DNA of 37,118 nucleotides from an uncultured Dokdonia sp. (GCA_913060645.1 CAJXSW010000016.1:1-37118); one strand, 5' to 3'; shown: positions 23,235 through 32,014, counted from the first letter of the stretch. Numbers and translations are program-made. The notes: generated from the sequence alone by a model not told the origin.

Positions 23235-24938
23235 TTACGCTTCTTTTTTGATTTGAGCAGCAGCGTGATTTGCAGCACGTGCGCTAAAAGCCATATATGT
23301 GAGTGATGGGTTTACACAACTTGCAGAGGTCATAAACGCTCCGTCTGTTACATAAACGTTAGGAACAGCGTGTAACTGGTTATTACCGTTACAAACCGAT
23401 GTCTTAGGATCACGACCCATACGAGCCGTACCCATTTCATGTATTCCGTTACCCGGAGCACTAGGATCATCCATAGTCTGGATATCTGTAAATCCAGCCT
23501 TTTTAAGCATATCTTTTGCACTTGCAATCATATCCTTACGCATTTCCCACTCATTCTCTTTCCACTCTGCGTCAAAGTTTACCTTAGGTTGTCCCCATTT
23601 ATCAAGATCATTATAATCTAGCGTCATTTTATTCTCATGGTAAGGAAGACATTCTCCAAAGCCCATAAGACTCATAGTCCATCCTCCTGGTTTTTGAATC
23701 TCTTCTTTAAGCTTTGCTCCGTATCCTGCTTCGGCAATTTGTGGTTGGTAATCACCACGACCTGCACCACCTTGATAACCGTATCCACGCTTAAAAGTTT
23801 TTTGATCTGTTACTCCACCTATGTTTCTAAAACGAGGAATATATAATCCATTAGGACGACGTCCTTTGTAATATTTGTCTTTATCACCATCCCACTTTGC
23901 AGTTGCTCCTGCTTTAAAGTGGTGATCCATTAAGTTATGACCTAGCTCTCCAGAGTCATTACCCATTCCATTAGGGAAACGCTCACTCTTAGAGTTCATA
24001 AGAATACTAGCAGAGGCAATTGCAGAAGCACAAAGGAAAACGGTCTTTGCTTTAAACTCCATAGTCTCCATGGTCTCTTGGTCGGTAACTTTTACTCCAG
24101 TTGCCTTCCCTGTTTTATCATCATACACCACTTCTGTCACAATAGAAAATGGACGTAACGTCATATTCCCTGTACGCTCAGCCGCTGGTAAAGTAGATGA
24201 GTTACTTGAAAAGTATCCTCCAAAAGGACATCCTCTCACACAGCGATTTCTAAACTGGCAAGCAGAGCGACCATCATATGTTTTTGCTCCTGTAATGTGC
24301 GCAACACGCCCAATAGTAAGTAAACGACCGTCTTTATAATTTTCGGCCATGTTTTTCTTAAGCACTTCCTCTACACAATTAAGCTCCATAGGAGGTGAGA
24401 ATTTACCATCAGGTAATACTTCAAGACCTAGATTCTCTCCAGAGACAGAGATATACTCTTCCACCTTATCATACCAAGGAGAAATATCGCTATAACGCAC
24501 AGGCCAGTCTACGGCTATGCCTTCTTTTTTATTTGCTTCAAAATCAATATCAGATAAACGATAACTCTGGCGTCCCCACATAATAGAACGACCTCCCACG
24601 TGATATCCACGTATCCAGTCAAAACGTTTTGTCTCATTATAAGGATGATCTACATCATCTACAAAAAAGTGACGACTCTCTGCTTTATGAACATAACCCG
24701 TACGAGCTTGCTTCTCATAACGAGCCTCTACTTCTACACTATTATTACCCTTTAACTCAAAGTCCCAAGGGTCTTTATGCATAGTAGGGTAGTCTTCAAT
24801 GTGATTAACCATACGACCACGCTCTAAAACAAGCGTTTTCATACCATTCTCACATAACTCTTTTGCTGCCCATCCTCCGGAGATTCCTGAGCCTACGACA
24901 ATTGCGTCGTACATTTCGTTTTCGTTGGCTGTGTTCAC
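23235..24938 (-). CDS. GMC-family FAD sugar dehydrogenase, catalytic subunit
   Basis: The 567-residue flavoprotein begins with the FAD-binding GxGxxG segment (AIVVGSGISGGWAAKELC). It has a cysteine cluster (CQFRNRCVRGCPFGGYFSS) typical of three-subunit sugar dehydrogenases. The catalytic pair is His500 (HEMGTARMG) and Asn543 (CVNPSLT). Homologues paired with a subunit-3 protein oxidise the C3 hydroxyl of glycosides to 3-keto sugars. No cytochrome subunit is adjacent, so the electron acceptor is unknown. It is the first gene of the minus arm, with a candidate promoter at 24980. Confidence 0.92.
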   Translation of the reverse strand: MNTANENEMYDAIVVGSGISGGWAAKELCENGMKTLVLERGRMVNHIEDYPTMHKDPWDFELKGNNSVEVEARYEKQARTGYVHKAESRHFFVDDVDHPYNETKRFDWIRGYHVGGRSIMWGRQSYRLSDIDFEANKKEGIAVDWPVRYSDISPWYDKVEEYISVSGENLGLEVLPDGKFSPPMELNCVEEVLKKNMAENYKDGRLLTIGRVAHITGAKTYDGRSACQFRNRCVRGCPFGGYFSSNSSTLPAAERTGNMTLRPFSIVTEVVYDDKTGKATGVKVTDQETMETMEFKAKTVFLCASAIASASILMNSKSERFPNGMGNDSGELGHNLMDHHFKAGATAKWDGDKDKYYKGRRPNGLYIPRFRNIGGVTDQKTFKRGYGYQGGAGRGDYQPQIAEAGYGAKLKEEIQKPGGWTMSLMGFGECLPYHENKMTLDYNDLDKWGQPKVNFDAEWKENEWEMRKDMIASAKDMLKKAGFTDIQTMDDPSAPGNGIHEMGTARMGRDPKTSVCNGNNQLHAVPNVYVTDGAFMTSASCVNPSLTYMAFSARAANHAAAQIKKEA

Positions 24939-24979
24939 TATATATTGTATTAATGAAAAAAAATTGTGATGTAGTTTAC

Positions 24980-24987
24980 CAAATATA
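24980..24987 (-). promoter_or_regulatory. Candidate -7 element of the GMC operon
   Basis: The minus strand reads TATATTTG, an exact TAnnTTTG match 41 bases before the ATG at 24938. The 166-base divergent spacer also holds GAAAACGTTAT (25067-25077), reminiscent of half a LacI-type operator ahead of the plus arm; that second point is weak. Confidence 0.4.
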
Positions 24988-25104
24988 TAAATTTTAAGTT
25001 GTTTTTTGTTAATATGAGAAAAAGGTTACCTTAGTCAAACACTAGATTTAACAGTAATTCACGGGCGAAAACGTTATAGTTCTACCCTCCAATTAAATTA
25101 TATT

Positions 25105-26094
25105 ATGAAAAAATATCTTCTAGGAGCATTTTTATGCGCATTTACACTCTTTTCTTGTAAAACAGATCAAAAAAAAGAGGGTGATAACGCTTCCGTGAAA
25201 GCTGAAATTGAAAATTCTCAAAAAACAGCTCCAACTTTCAAACATTCGCTAGCTCAATGGTCACTTCACAAACCGTTTCAAGATGGTACTATGGACCCGA
25301 TGGAATTCCCGCAAATTGCCAAAGATCTTGGTTTTACCGGAGTAGAATATGTGACACAACTATATCCATCTGTTGCTGAAGTAGGGACAGATTATAAAGA
25401 ACGTGTAATGAAACTTGCAAACGACCTTAATGCTAAGGCAACTGCTGCAGGAATGGATAACGTTCTTATTATGGTTGATCATGCTGGCGAACTAGCAGAT
25501 CCAGACCCTAAAAAACTAGAAGAAGCTATTGCAAATCACAAAATATGGATGGATGCAGCAAAACTTATGGGAGCACACTCGGTAAGAGCAAATCTCTTTG
25601 GAGAGCTAGATCCTGTAAAATGGCATGCTCTATCTGTAGCATCTCTTAAAGAGCTAGGAGCTTACGGTAAAGAAGTAGGTGTAAACGTAATCATAGAAAA
25701 CCACGGAGGATGGTCTAGTGATGGAGAAAAGCTTATTGCTGTGATGAAAGAGGTTAATATGGAAACAGTAGGTGTTTTGCCTGATTTTGGAAACTTTTGT
25801 GTTAAACGTGAAGGTGGAGAACGCTGGAGCGCTCCTTGTGTGTTAGAATATGATACTTATAAAGGAATAGAAGAAATGATGCCGTTTGCAAAAGGAGTGT
25901 CTGCAAAGTCATATAACTTTGATGAAAATGGTAATGAGACAAAATTAGACTACCAACGATTAATGCAAATCGTTGCCGATAGTGGTCTTGAAGGATATGT
26001 AGGTACAGAGTATGAAGGGCCACTAGAAGATCCAAAAGAAGGTATCGCTCTTACTAAAGCACTAGTTCAAAAATCAATAGACAACCTTAAATAA
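25105..26094 (+). CDS. Sugar phosphate isomerase/epimerase-family lipoprotein
   Basis: The 329-residue protein is a lipoprotein (lipobox LFSC, Cys18) with an AP-endonuclease-2/xylose-isomerase-like TIM barrel: LAQWSLHKPF, LGFTGVEYV, VIIENHGGWSSD, GVLPDFGNFC and GTEYEGPL. The Glu and Asp ligands of the metal site are present. Despite the family name the substrate is probably a non-phosphorylated sugar or keto sugar in the periplasm. It begins the plus arm of the divergent locus, and the transporter gene follows 5 bases later. Confidence 0.88.
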   Translation: MKKYLLGAFLCAFTLFSCKTDQKKEGDNASVKAEIENSQKTAPTFKHSLAQWSLHKPFQDGTMDPMEFPQIAKDLGFTGVEYVTQLYPSVAEVGTDYKERVMKLANDLNAKATAAGMDNVLIMVDHAGELADPDPKKLEEAIANHKIWMDAAKLMGAHSVRANLFGELDPVKWHALSVASLKELGAYGKEVGVNVIIENHGGWSSDGEKLIAVMKEVNMETVGVLPDFGNFCVKREGGERWSAPCVLEYDTYKGIEEMMPFAKGVSAKSYNFDENGNETKLDYQRLMQIVADSGLEGYVGTEYEGPLEDPKEGIALTKALVQKSIDNLK

Positions 26095-26099
26095 ACCCT

Positions 26100-27323
26100 A
26101 TGAAATCAACTACTAAATTCCAGTTATCTTTTATGATGTTCCTCGAGTTCTTTATTTGGGGAGGCTGGTTTGTGACCTTAGGCACATTCATGGGCAATAA
26201 CCTGAATGCAGAAGGAGGCGAAATTGCAGCAGCATTCTCAACACAATCTTGGGGTGCTATAATTGCACCATTTATTATAGGTCTTATTGCAGATCGATTT
26301 TTTAATGCAGAGCGCATACTAGGTGTACTTCACATCATTGGTGCTGCATTAATGTATATGATGTCTCAAGCAACAGACTCGGCTGTCTTTTATCCTTATG
26401 TTCTAGGGTATATGATTGCTTATATGCCTACACTAGCACTTGTAAATTCCGTTGCGTTTAATCAAATGAAAGATCCTTCAAAAGATTTTCCATTCATACG
26501 CGTATGGGGAACCATCGGGTGGATTGTTGCTGGTTTATTAATCAGTTTTGCATTTGGATGGGATTCACAAGATTCAATCGCATCTGGAATGCTTAAAAAT
26601 ACATTTGTAATGACAGCTATAGCTTCGGCAGTATTAGGAGTGTTTAGTTTTACGCTTCCTAAAACACCACCAAGTGCAAAAGGAGAAAAAGTTGCAATCA
26701 AAGATATTTTAGGTTTTGAAGCATTAGGACTTTTAAAAGATAGAAACTTTCTAGTATTCTTCCTTTCTTCTGTACTTATCTGTATTCCGCTTGCGTTTTA
26801 CTACCAAAACTTAAGTCCGTTCCTCACAGAATCTGGAGTAGAAAAGTCTACAGCCCTTGCTTCTATTGGTCAAGTGTCTGAGGTAGTATTTATGCTATTA
26901 CTTCCATTCTTCTTTAAGAAGTTTGGGTTTAAGAAGACTATCCTAGTGGGAATGTTAGCGTGGACATTACGCTATTTATTATTTGCTTATGGAAACACTG
27001 GGGATTTATTCTTTATGGTTATCACGGGGATTGTACTTCACGGTATTTGTTATGATTTCTTCTTTGTATCTGGACAGATATATACAGACAGCAAAGCTGG
27101 GCCAAAAATTAAAAGTGCTGCACAAGGTCTTATTACACTTGCAACCTATGGTGTAGGAATGCTTGTAGGGTTTTATGTGGCAGGAAAAATAACAGATGCA
27201 AATATTCTAGGTGAAGGTCACGATTGGAATTCTGTATGGGTATTCCCAGCAATTTTTGCAGCAGCAGTATTTGTGATTTTTGCAGTGCTATTTAAAGAAG
27301 AAAAAATAGAATATACGGAGTAG
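26100..27323 (+). CDS. MFS transporter, nucleoside/H+ symporter-like
   Basis: The 407-residue protein has about twelve membrane helices and starts with LSFMMFLEFFIWGGWFVTLG, typical of the NupG-like nucleoside:proton symporter group of the major facilitator superfamily. In this neighbourhood it is more likely to import a sugar or oxidised sugar than a nucleoside, because homologues often sit beside isomerases and Gfo/Idh/MocA oxidoreductases. It is tightly spaced with the isomerase lipoprotein upstream. A GC-rich imperfect hairpin with a T-run (27345-27376) may partly terminate transcription after it. Confidence 0.85.
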   Translation: MKSTTKFQLSFMMFLEFFIWGGWFVTLGTFMGNNLNAEGGEIAAAFSTQSWGAIIAPFIIGLIADRFFNAERILGVLHIIGAALMYMMSQATDSAVFYPYVLGYMIAYMPTLALVNSVAFNQMKDPSKDFPFIRVWGTIGWIVAGLLISFAFGWDSQDSIASGMLKNTFVMTAIASAVLGVFSFTLPKTPPSAKGEKVAIKDILGFEALGLLKDRNFLVFFLSSVLICIPLAFYYQNLSPFLTESGVEKSTALASIGQVSEVVFMLLLPFFFKKFGFKKTILVGMLAWTLRYLLFAYGNTGDLFFMVITGIVLHGICYDFFFVSGQIYTDSKAGPKIKSAAQGLITLATYGVGMLVGFYVAGKITDANILGEGHDWNSVWVFPAIFAAAVFVIFAVLFKEEKIEYTE

Positions 27324-27476
27324 TAGTTCAGGCTTAAAAAATTGTTCCCCTACCTTGAAGGGTGGACTTTTTTAGGACAAGTAATAATATACTCAGTATA
27401 AATAAAAATCTAAAAATTCGATTAACACACCCTTTAAGACAGGGAAATGGAAATCGGCAAATAAAAACACAACACA

Positions 27477-28613
27477 ATGAGCAATAAAATAAGATGGGGC
27501 GTCCTAGGTGGCGGCGGAGATAGTTTAATAGGTGTGTTGCACCGCGTGGCGGCAAGTATGTTTGACGCATACCAGCTAGTAGGTGGTTCTTTTAACCCAG
27601 ATATAGAGATAAGCAAAGACTTTGCTACTCAAATAGGCATCCCGACAGATCGTATATACAAAGATTTAACGGAGCTTATAGAAAAGGAAACCGCGCTCCC
27701 AGTAGACCAGCGCATGCAGGTGGTGTCTATACTTACACCTAACTTTTTACACTTCCCGATGGCAAAGCAGCTTCTAGAAGCTGGCTTTAACGTGATTTGT
27801 GAGAAGCCTATGACAATGACGCACGCAGAGGCGCTAGAGCTTGAGGCTATCCAAAAGAAGAATGGTAACGTCTTTGGACTTACACATACCTATACAGGCT
27901 ACCCTATGGTGCGCCAAATGAGGGAAATGATAGCAAATGGAGAACTGGGCGAGATACAGAAAGTTGATGCTCAATATTACCAAGGCTGGATTAATAATCT
28001 CATACACGACAAGGAGCAACGCAATAGCACTTGGCGTTTGATGCCTGAGAAATCGGGAATTTCTTGCTGTCTTGGCGATATAGGCGTTCACGCTTACCAG
28101 ATGCTAGAGTTTGTGACTGGCAAGAAAATTAAATCTGTACTTGCAGACCTCAACCATCTATATGCAGATAATGAGATGGATATAGACGGCACCGTATTAC
28201 TACGCCTAGATGAATATACAAAAGGTGTATTGCGATCTAGTCAAATAGCAACAGGTGAGGAGAACAACTTTACCGTAGCTGTTTATGGTACAAAAGCAGG
28301 CCTCAAGTGGGAGCAAGAAAACCCTAATTATCTTTATTTACTAGAAGATGGACAACCTATGCGCGTGCTTAAACCAGGCCACGCTTATAACAGTACGCTA
28401 TCGCTAGATGGCACAAAACTACCTCCGGGACACCCAGAAGGTATTTTTGACGCGATGGGTAATATCTATAAGGGTGTTGCAAAAGCAATACGTGGAGAAG
28501 ACTACAATTCTGGAGAGTTTCCAGGGATGACAGATGGTGTACGAGGAATGAATTTTATAGAGAAAGCCGTGCAATCTCATCGAGATGGGAATGTGTGGGT
28601 AGACCTAGAGTAG
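27477..28613 (+). CDS. Gfo/Idh/MocA-family oxidoreductase
   Basis: The 378-residue protein has an N-terminal Rossmann fold (WGVLGGGGDSLIG), the EKPMTMTHAEA motif with the catalytic-site Lys, and a C-terminal alpha/beta domain (GDIGVHAYQMLEF). No signal peptide is present, so it acts in the cytoplasm. Such enzymes oxidise or reduce sugar hydroxyl/keto groups with NAD(P); here reduction of an imported 3-keto sugar is a reasonable proposal. It is 153 bases after the transporter and shares direction with the next genes. Confidence 0.9.
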   Translation: MSNKIRWGVLGGGGDSLIGVLHRVAASMFDAYQLVGGSFNPDIEISKDFATQIGIPTDRIYKDLTELIEKETALPVDQRMQVVSILTPNFLHFPMAKQLLEAGFNVICEKPMTMTHAEALELEAIQKKNGNVFGLTHTYTGYPMVRQMREMIANGELGEIQKVDAQYYQGWINNLIHDKEQRNSTWRLMPEKSGISCCLGDIGVHAYQMLEFVTGKKIKSVLADLNHLYADNEMDIDGTVLLRLDEYTKGVLRSSQIATGEENNFTVAVYGTKAGLKWEQENPNYLYLLEDGQPMRVLKPGHAYNSTLSLDGTKLPPGHPEGIFDAMGNIYKGVAKAIRGEDYNSGEFPGMTDGVRGMNFIEKAVQSHRDGNVWVDLE

Positions 28614-28619
28614 TATAAG

Positions 28620-28639
28620 TACGCTTTCGCGAAAGCGTA
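28620..28639. repeat. Palindromic repeat, perfect 20-mer
   Basis: TACGCTTTCGCGAAAGCGTA lies between the oxidoreductase stop and the next isomerase gene, identical to the copies at 702 and 15697. Confidence 0.92.
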
Positions 28640-28658
28640 AAAAACAACAACTGAAAAG

Positions 28659-28678
28659 ATTCTCGCCTTCGCGGGAAT
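28659..28678. repeat. REP-like hairpin of a second type
   Basis: ATTCTCGC (28659-28666) pairs with GCGGGAAT (28671-28678) around a CTTC loop, with one T:G pair. Repeats of the form ATTCCCGCCTTCGCGGGAAT are widespread in bacterial intergenic regions. Only this copy was noticed in the window. Confidence 0.6.
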
Positions 28679-28694
28679 GAAAAAAATATATCCA

Positions 28695-29747
28695 ATGAAA
28701 ACAATAAAAGGACCCGCAGTATTTCTCGCCCAGTTTATGGATGACAAAGCACCATTTAATTCGCTCGACGGATTATGCAAATGGGCAGCAGATCTTGGGT
28801 ATAAAGGAATACAAATCCCAACTTGGGAAAATAGATTAATTGACCTTACCACAGCAGGAGAAAGTAAAACCTACTGCGACGAACTTAAAGGAAAAATTAA
28901 TAGTTATGGTTTAGAAATCACAGAACTTTCTACACACTTACAAGGTCAACTAGTGGCTGTGCATCCCGCATATGACTTGATGTTTGATGGTTTTGCACCA
29001 GATGACTGTAAAAACAACCCTAAGAAGCGTACAGAATGGGCTCGCAAGCAAATGATAAGCGCTGCGCACGCAAGTAAACATCTGGGACTTGATGTGAGTG
29101 CGACCTTTAGTGGTTCGCTGCTTTGGCATACAATGCACCCTTGGCCACAACGCCCTGCAGGACTTGTTGAAATGGGCTTTGAAGAACTAGCCAAACGATG
29201 GTTACCACTTCTCAACACCTATGATGAATGCGGTGTAGATGTGGCTTATGAGATTCACCCTGGTGAAGATTTACACGATGGAGTGACTTTTGAGCGTTTT
29301 CTAAAAGCTACAGGCAATCATAAGCGTTGTAACATCTTATATGATCCAAGTCACTTTGTGTTACAGCAGCTAGATTATATCTCATACATAGATCACTATC
29401 ATGAATTTATAAAAGCCTTTCACGTAAAAGATTCTGAGTTTAAACCAGATGGTAAACGTGGGACTTTTGGAGGATACAGTGACTGGCAAGATCGCGCTGG
29501 GCGTTACCGATCTCCGGGAGATGGACAAATTGATTTTAAAACCATCTTTACAAAACTTACAGAATATGGTTGTGATGTTTGGGCTGTGATGGAATGGGAA
29601 TGTTGTGTAAAAAGTCCTGAGCAAGGAGCTCGAGAAGGCGCACCTTTTATCGCTTCACATATTATTGAGGCTACACAGAAACGCTTTGATGATTTTGCTG
29701 GAGAAGATATAGACAAGGAGCAGTTGAAGAAGATACTTGGACTTTAA
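28695..29747 (+). CDS. Sugar phosphate isomerase/epimerase (cytoplasmic)
   Basis: The 350-residue TIM-barrel protein, counted from ATG 28695, has the segments VAYEIHPGEDLHDG, ILYDPSHFVLQQLD, AFHVKDSEF and MEWECC that carry the metal ligands (Glu, Asp, His, Glu) of this family. There is no signal peptide, unlike the other two isomerase-like proteins of the locus. The in-frame ATG at 28677 lies inside the REP-like hairpin and is less likely. It probably isomerises or epimerises the keto sugar formed by the neighbouring enzymes. The first DUF1080 gene follows after 9 bases. Confidence 0.9.
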   Translation: MKTIKGPAVFLAQFMDDKAPFNSLDGLCKWAADLGYKGIQIPTWENRLIDLTTAGESKTYCDELKGKINSYGLEITELSTHLQGQLVAVHPAYDLMFDGFAPDDCKNNPKKRTEWARKQMISAAHASKHLGLDVSATFSGSLLWHTMHPWPQRPAGLVEMGFEELAKRWLPLLNTYDECGVDVAYEIHPGEDLHDGVTFERFLKATGNHKRCNILYDPSHFVLQQLDYISYIDHYHEFIKAFHVKDSEFKPDGKRGTFGGYSDWQDRAGRYRSPGDGQIDFKTIFTKLTEYGCDVWAVMEWECCVKSPEQGAREGAPFIASHIIEATQKRFDDFAGEDIDKEQLKKILGL

Positions 29748-29756
29748 AAAACTATT

Positions 29757-30515
29757 ATGAAAAAAACAATCTATATCGCAGCAGTGGCTTTAATTGCACT
29801 TGCTTGTAAAAATGAAACTAAAACTACGGTTGTAGACATTAGGAGCGGAGAAGGCAATACCTTCTCTATAAACGGTAAAAAAATTGCCGAGCCTAGTGAT
29901 AAAGTAGTTCTTTTTGACGGCTCTAATCTAGATGCTTGGAAAGGATATGGCACAGACGGAATACACGATAACTGGACCATAGAAGATGGAGCGATAGCTT
30001 TTACTCCTGGAGAAGAAGGTGGTAAAAACATCATTACAAAAAACACCTATAAAAACTTTGAACTCAAGCTCGAGTGGAAAATCTCTGAAGGTGGTAACAG
30101 TGGTATTTTTTGGGGTGTAAAAGAGTCTCCAGAATTTAAAGAAGCTTATGAAACTGGCCCAGAGATACAAGTACTAGATGACGATCGTCACCCAGATGCA
30201 AAAGTTGCCAATGGCACACACAAAGCAGGATCACTTTATGATATGATTAAACCAGCAGATGGAATGATTAATCCCGCTGGTGAGTGGAATGCTGTACAGC
30301 TTACTATTAACCATGATGAAAATCTTGGCAAAATAAGCTTTAATGGTAAAGAAGCATATACCTTCCCAGTAAATGGAGAAGAGTGGGATGCTATGGTTGC
30401 AAAGACTAAGTTTGCAGACTGGAAAGGCTTTGGGAAATACCAAGAAGGTCACATAGGTCTCCAAGATCACGGAGACAAAGTATGGTACCGAAACATTACA
30501 ATTAAAGAACTTTAA
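29757..30515 (+). CDS. DUF1080 (3-keto-disaccharide hydrolase family) lipoprotein, copy 1
   Basis: The 252-residue protein has a lipobox (LALAC, Cys17). Residues 45-252 match the DUF1080/3-keto-disaccharide hydrolase domain, a concanavalin-like beta sandwich: VVLFDGSNLDAWKGYG, LEWKISEGGNSGIFWGV, GPEIQVLDDDRH, HKAGSLYDMI, GEWNAVQL and HIGLQDHGDKVWYRNI. Members cleave the glycosidic bond of 3-keto glycosides. With the GMC dehydrogenase of the divergent arm it forms a plausible oxidise-then-cleave pathway in the periplasm. The second copy starts 3 bases downstream. Confidence 0.92.
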   Translation: MKKTIYIAAVALIALACKNETKTTVVDIRSGEGNTFSINGKKIAEPSDKVVLFDGSNLDAWKGYGTDGIHDNWTIEDGAIAFTPGEEGGKNIITKNTYKNFELKLEWKISEGGNSGIFWGVKESPEFKEAYETGPEIQVLDDDRHPDAKVANGTHKAGSLYDMIKPADGMINPAGEWNAVQLTINHDENLGKISFNGKEAYTFPVNGEEWDAMVAKTKFADWKGFGKYQEGHIGLQDHGDKVWYRNITIKEL

Positions 30516-30518
30516 ATT

Positions 30519-31277
30519 ATGAAATTATACCATTTAGGAATTATAGCAACAGCACTAACTATAGCCTCTTGTGGCTCAGGAAATGTGGGCGATGAACCTA
30601 CAAAACCAGAACAAACAGAAGTATGGGGTCCAAAACCTGCAAAGGTGGCCATAAACGGGCAGACCGGTATCCCTAGTGATGCTGTTGTATTGTTTGACGG
30701 CACAAACCTCAACGCTTGGAAAAGTAAAAACGACGGCGGCGCTCCTAAGTGGACGATTAATCAAGACGGGAGTATGACCGTAAAGGATAAAACGGGAGAT
30801 ATTGTGACCAAAGAAGACTTCGGGAGTGTGCAATTACACCTAGAATGGCGCAGTGATCCAAACAACACACAGACTAACCAAAACAGAAGTAATAGTGGTG
30901 TGTTTTTTCAAGGCTTATACGAAGTACAAATCTTGAATAACAATGATAATGACACCTATGTAAACGGTATGGTAGGCTCTATCTACAAGCAAAAAGCTCC
31001 AGACGTGATGGCTGCAAAACCTACAGGTGAGTGGAATACGTATGATATTGTTTTTCACGCGCCAGAATTTGACAGTGCAGGAAAAAGAACAAAAGCAGGT
31101 ACGCTCACAGTATTACTCAATGGTGTACTTGTTCAAGATCACTATGAGCTACAAGGAAGCACAGAATATATAGGGTTTCCTAAAAACAATGCCCATGGAG
31201 ATGGACCAATCATACTTCAAGATCATGGCGATATGAGTGGTGTAGGGTATAGAAATATTTGGTTACGTAAACTTTAA
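30519..31277 (+). CDS. DUF1080 (3-keto-disaccharide hydrolase family) lipoprotein, copy 2
   Basis: The protein is again 252 residues, with lipobox IASC (Cys18). The domain shows VVLFDGTNLNAWKSKN, LEWRSDPN, NSGVFFQGLYEVQIL, GSIYKQKAP, GEWNTYDIVF and ILQDHGDMSGVGYRNIWLRKL. It is related to copy 1 but clearly diverged, with a longer Asn-rich loop near 120-128, so the two may act on different linkages or anomers. It ends the sugar locus; the SdpI-type genes begin 28 bases later. Confidence 0.92.
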   Translation: MKLYHLGIIATALTIASCGSGNVGDEPTKPEQTEVWGPKPAKVAINGQTGIPSDAVVLFDGTNLNAWKSKNDGGAPKWTINQDGSMTVKDKTGDIVTKEDFGSVQLHLEWRSDPNNTQTNQNRSNSGVFFQGLYEVQILNNNDNDTYVNGMVGSIYKQKAPDVMAAKPTGEWNTYDIVFHAPEFDSAGKRTKAGTLTVLLNGVLVQDHYELQGSTEYIGFPKNNAHGDGPIILQDHGDMSGVGYRNIWLRKL

Positions 31278-31305
31278 AAAATTCTAACTAAACCAATTGA
31301 AAAAC

Positions 31306-31674
31306 ATGAAAGATCTTGCTACAGTAAATCAAGAAGTAATTTGGGCAATGATCACCATTGCTTTTATCATGCTCTGTATCGCTGTTTTTTACTATAAAAA
31401 CCCTCCCGTAAAAATCAATAAATTATACGGTTACCGCACGCGACACTCTATGAAAAACCAAGAGATATGGACAGCAGCAAATAAGCATAGTTCGATTATG
31501 TTTATAAACCACGCACTTATTTTATTTGTGAGTACCGTTGTTCTAAGTTTTTTAAAAATACCATACTCCCTTCTTATTTTTCTGGTAGTTCTGTTAGGTG
31601 GTATTTTATTTGGAGCATTAAGAACAAGTCAATTTCTAAAAAACAATTTTGACCAAGAAGGAAATAAAAAATGA
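31306..31674 (+). CDS. SdpI-family membrane protein
   Basis: From ATG 31306 the protein has 122 residues; the in-frame TTG at 31297 would add three. Three membrane helices (about 10-28, 63-80 and 83-102) surround the SdpI signature YGYRTRHSMKNQEIWTAANK. SdpI in Bacillus gives immunity to the SdpC toxin; most other members have no known role. It overlaps the next gene by four bases (ATGA), so they are translationally coupled. Confidence 0.82.
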   Translation: MKDLATVNQEVIWAMITIAFIMLCIAVFYYKNPPVKINKLYGYRTRHSMKNQEIWTAANKHSSIMFINHALILFVSTVVLSFLKIPYSLLIFLVVLLGGILFGALRTSQFLKNNFDQEGNKK

Positions 31675-32006
31675 TAGATCTCCCTACAATACTTACCACA
31701 CTCGCACCAGCACTCATAAGTCTAGCATTATTTATAAATACGCGTTACTTCCCACCGTCAATGGGTAACTCATTCTTAGCAAAATCTCCAGAATGGTGGA
31801 TGAGAGATCAAGCCACCTGGAATAGTGCATATTCGTTTTTAGCTCAAAAATATGGCATTGGTACTGTTGCACTTTTTGCAATTTGCAGTTGTTTGTTCTT
31901 TCTTGAAAGCCCTTATGCAGCATACGGCGGCTATGTTGCGCTTATCGCTTATGTGATTTTAGCAAATTACCAAGTGCGCTCATATATGACTGATAAAATA
32001 AAATAG
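31671..32006 (+). CDS. SdpI-like membrane protein, coupled second gene
   Basis: The 111-residue protein has three helices (about 8-24, 60-78 and 84-102). The loop GNSFLAKSPEWWMRDQATWNSAYSF sits where the YGYRT signature lies in the gene before it and keeps the W...A..S pattern, so it is probably a diverged SdpI-type partner. The start overlaps the previous stop by four bases. I cannot tell what it does. Confidence 0.65.
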   Translation: MIDLPTILTTLAPALISLALFINTRYFPPSMGNSFLAKSPEWWMRDQATWNSAYSFLAQKYGIGTVALFAICSCLFFLESPYAAYGGYVALIAYVILANYQVRSYMTDKIK

Positions 32007-32014
32007 CATTGTCC

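Noticed and set aside
23234-23278. Longer start for the GMC small subunit
   Set aside because: It would overlap the GMC gene and place 15 residues ahead of the twin-arginine signal.
25188-25202. A degenerate palindrome (CGCTTCCGTGAAAGC) near the start of the isomerase lipoprotein gene
   Set aside because: It has two changes in the core; it may be a decayed copy but is not clear enough to list as a feature.
28677-28694. Earlier ATG for the cytoplasmic isomerase gene
   Set aside because: It falls inside the REP-like hairpin and adds only six unconserved residues.
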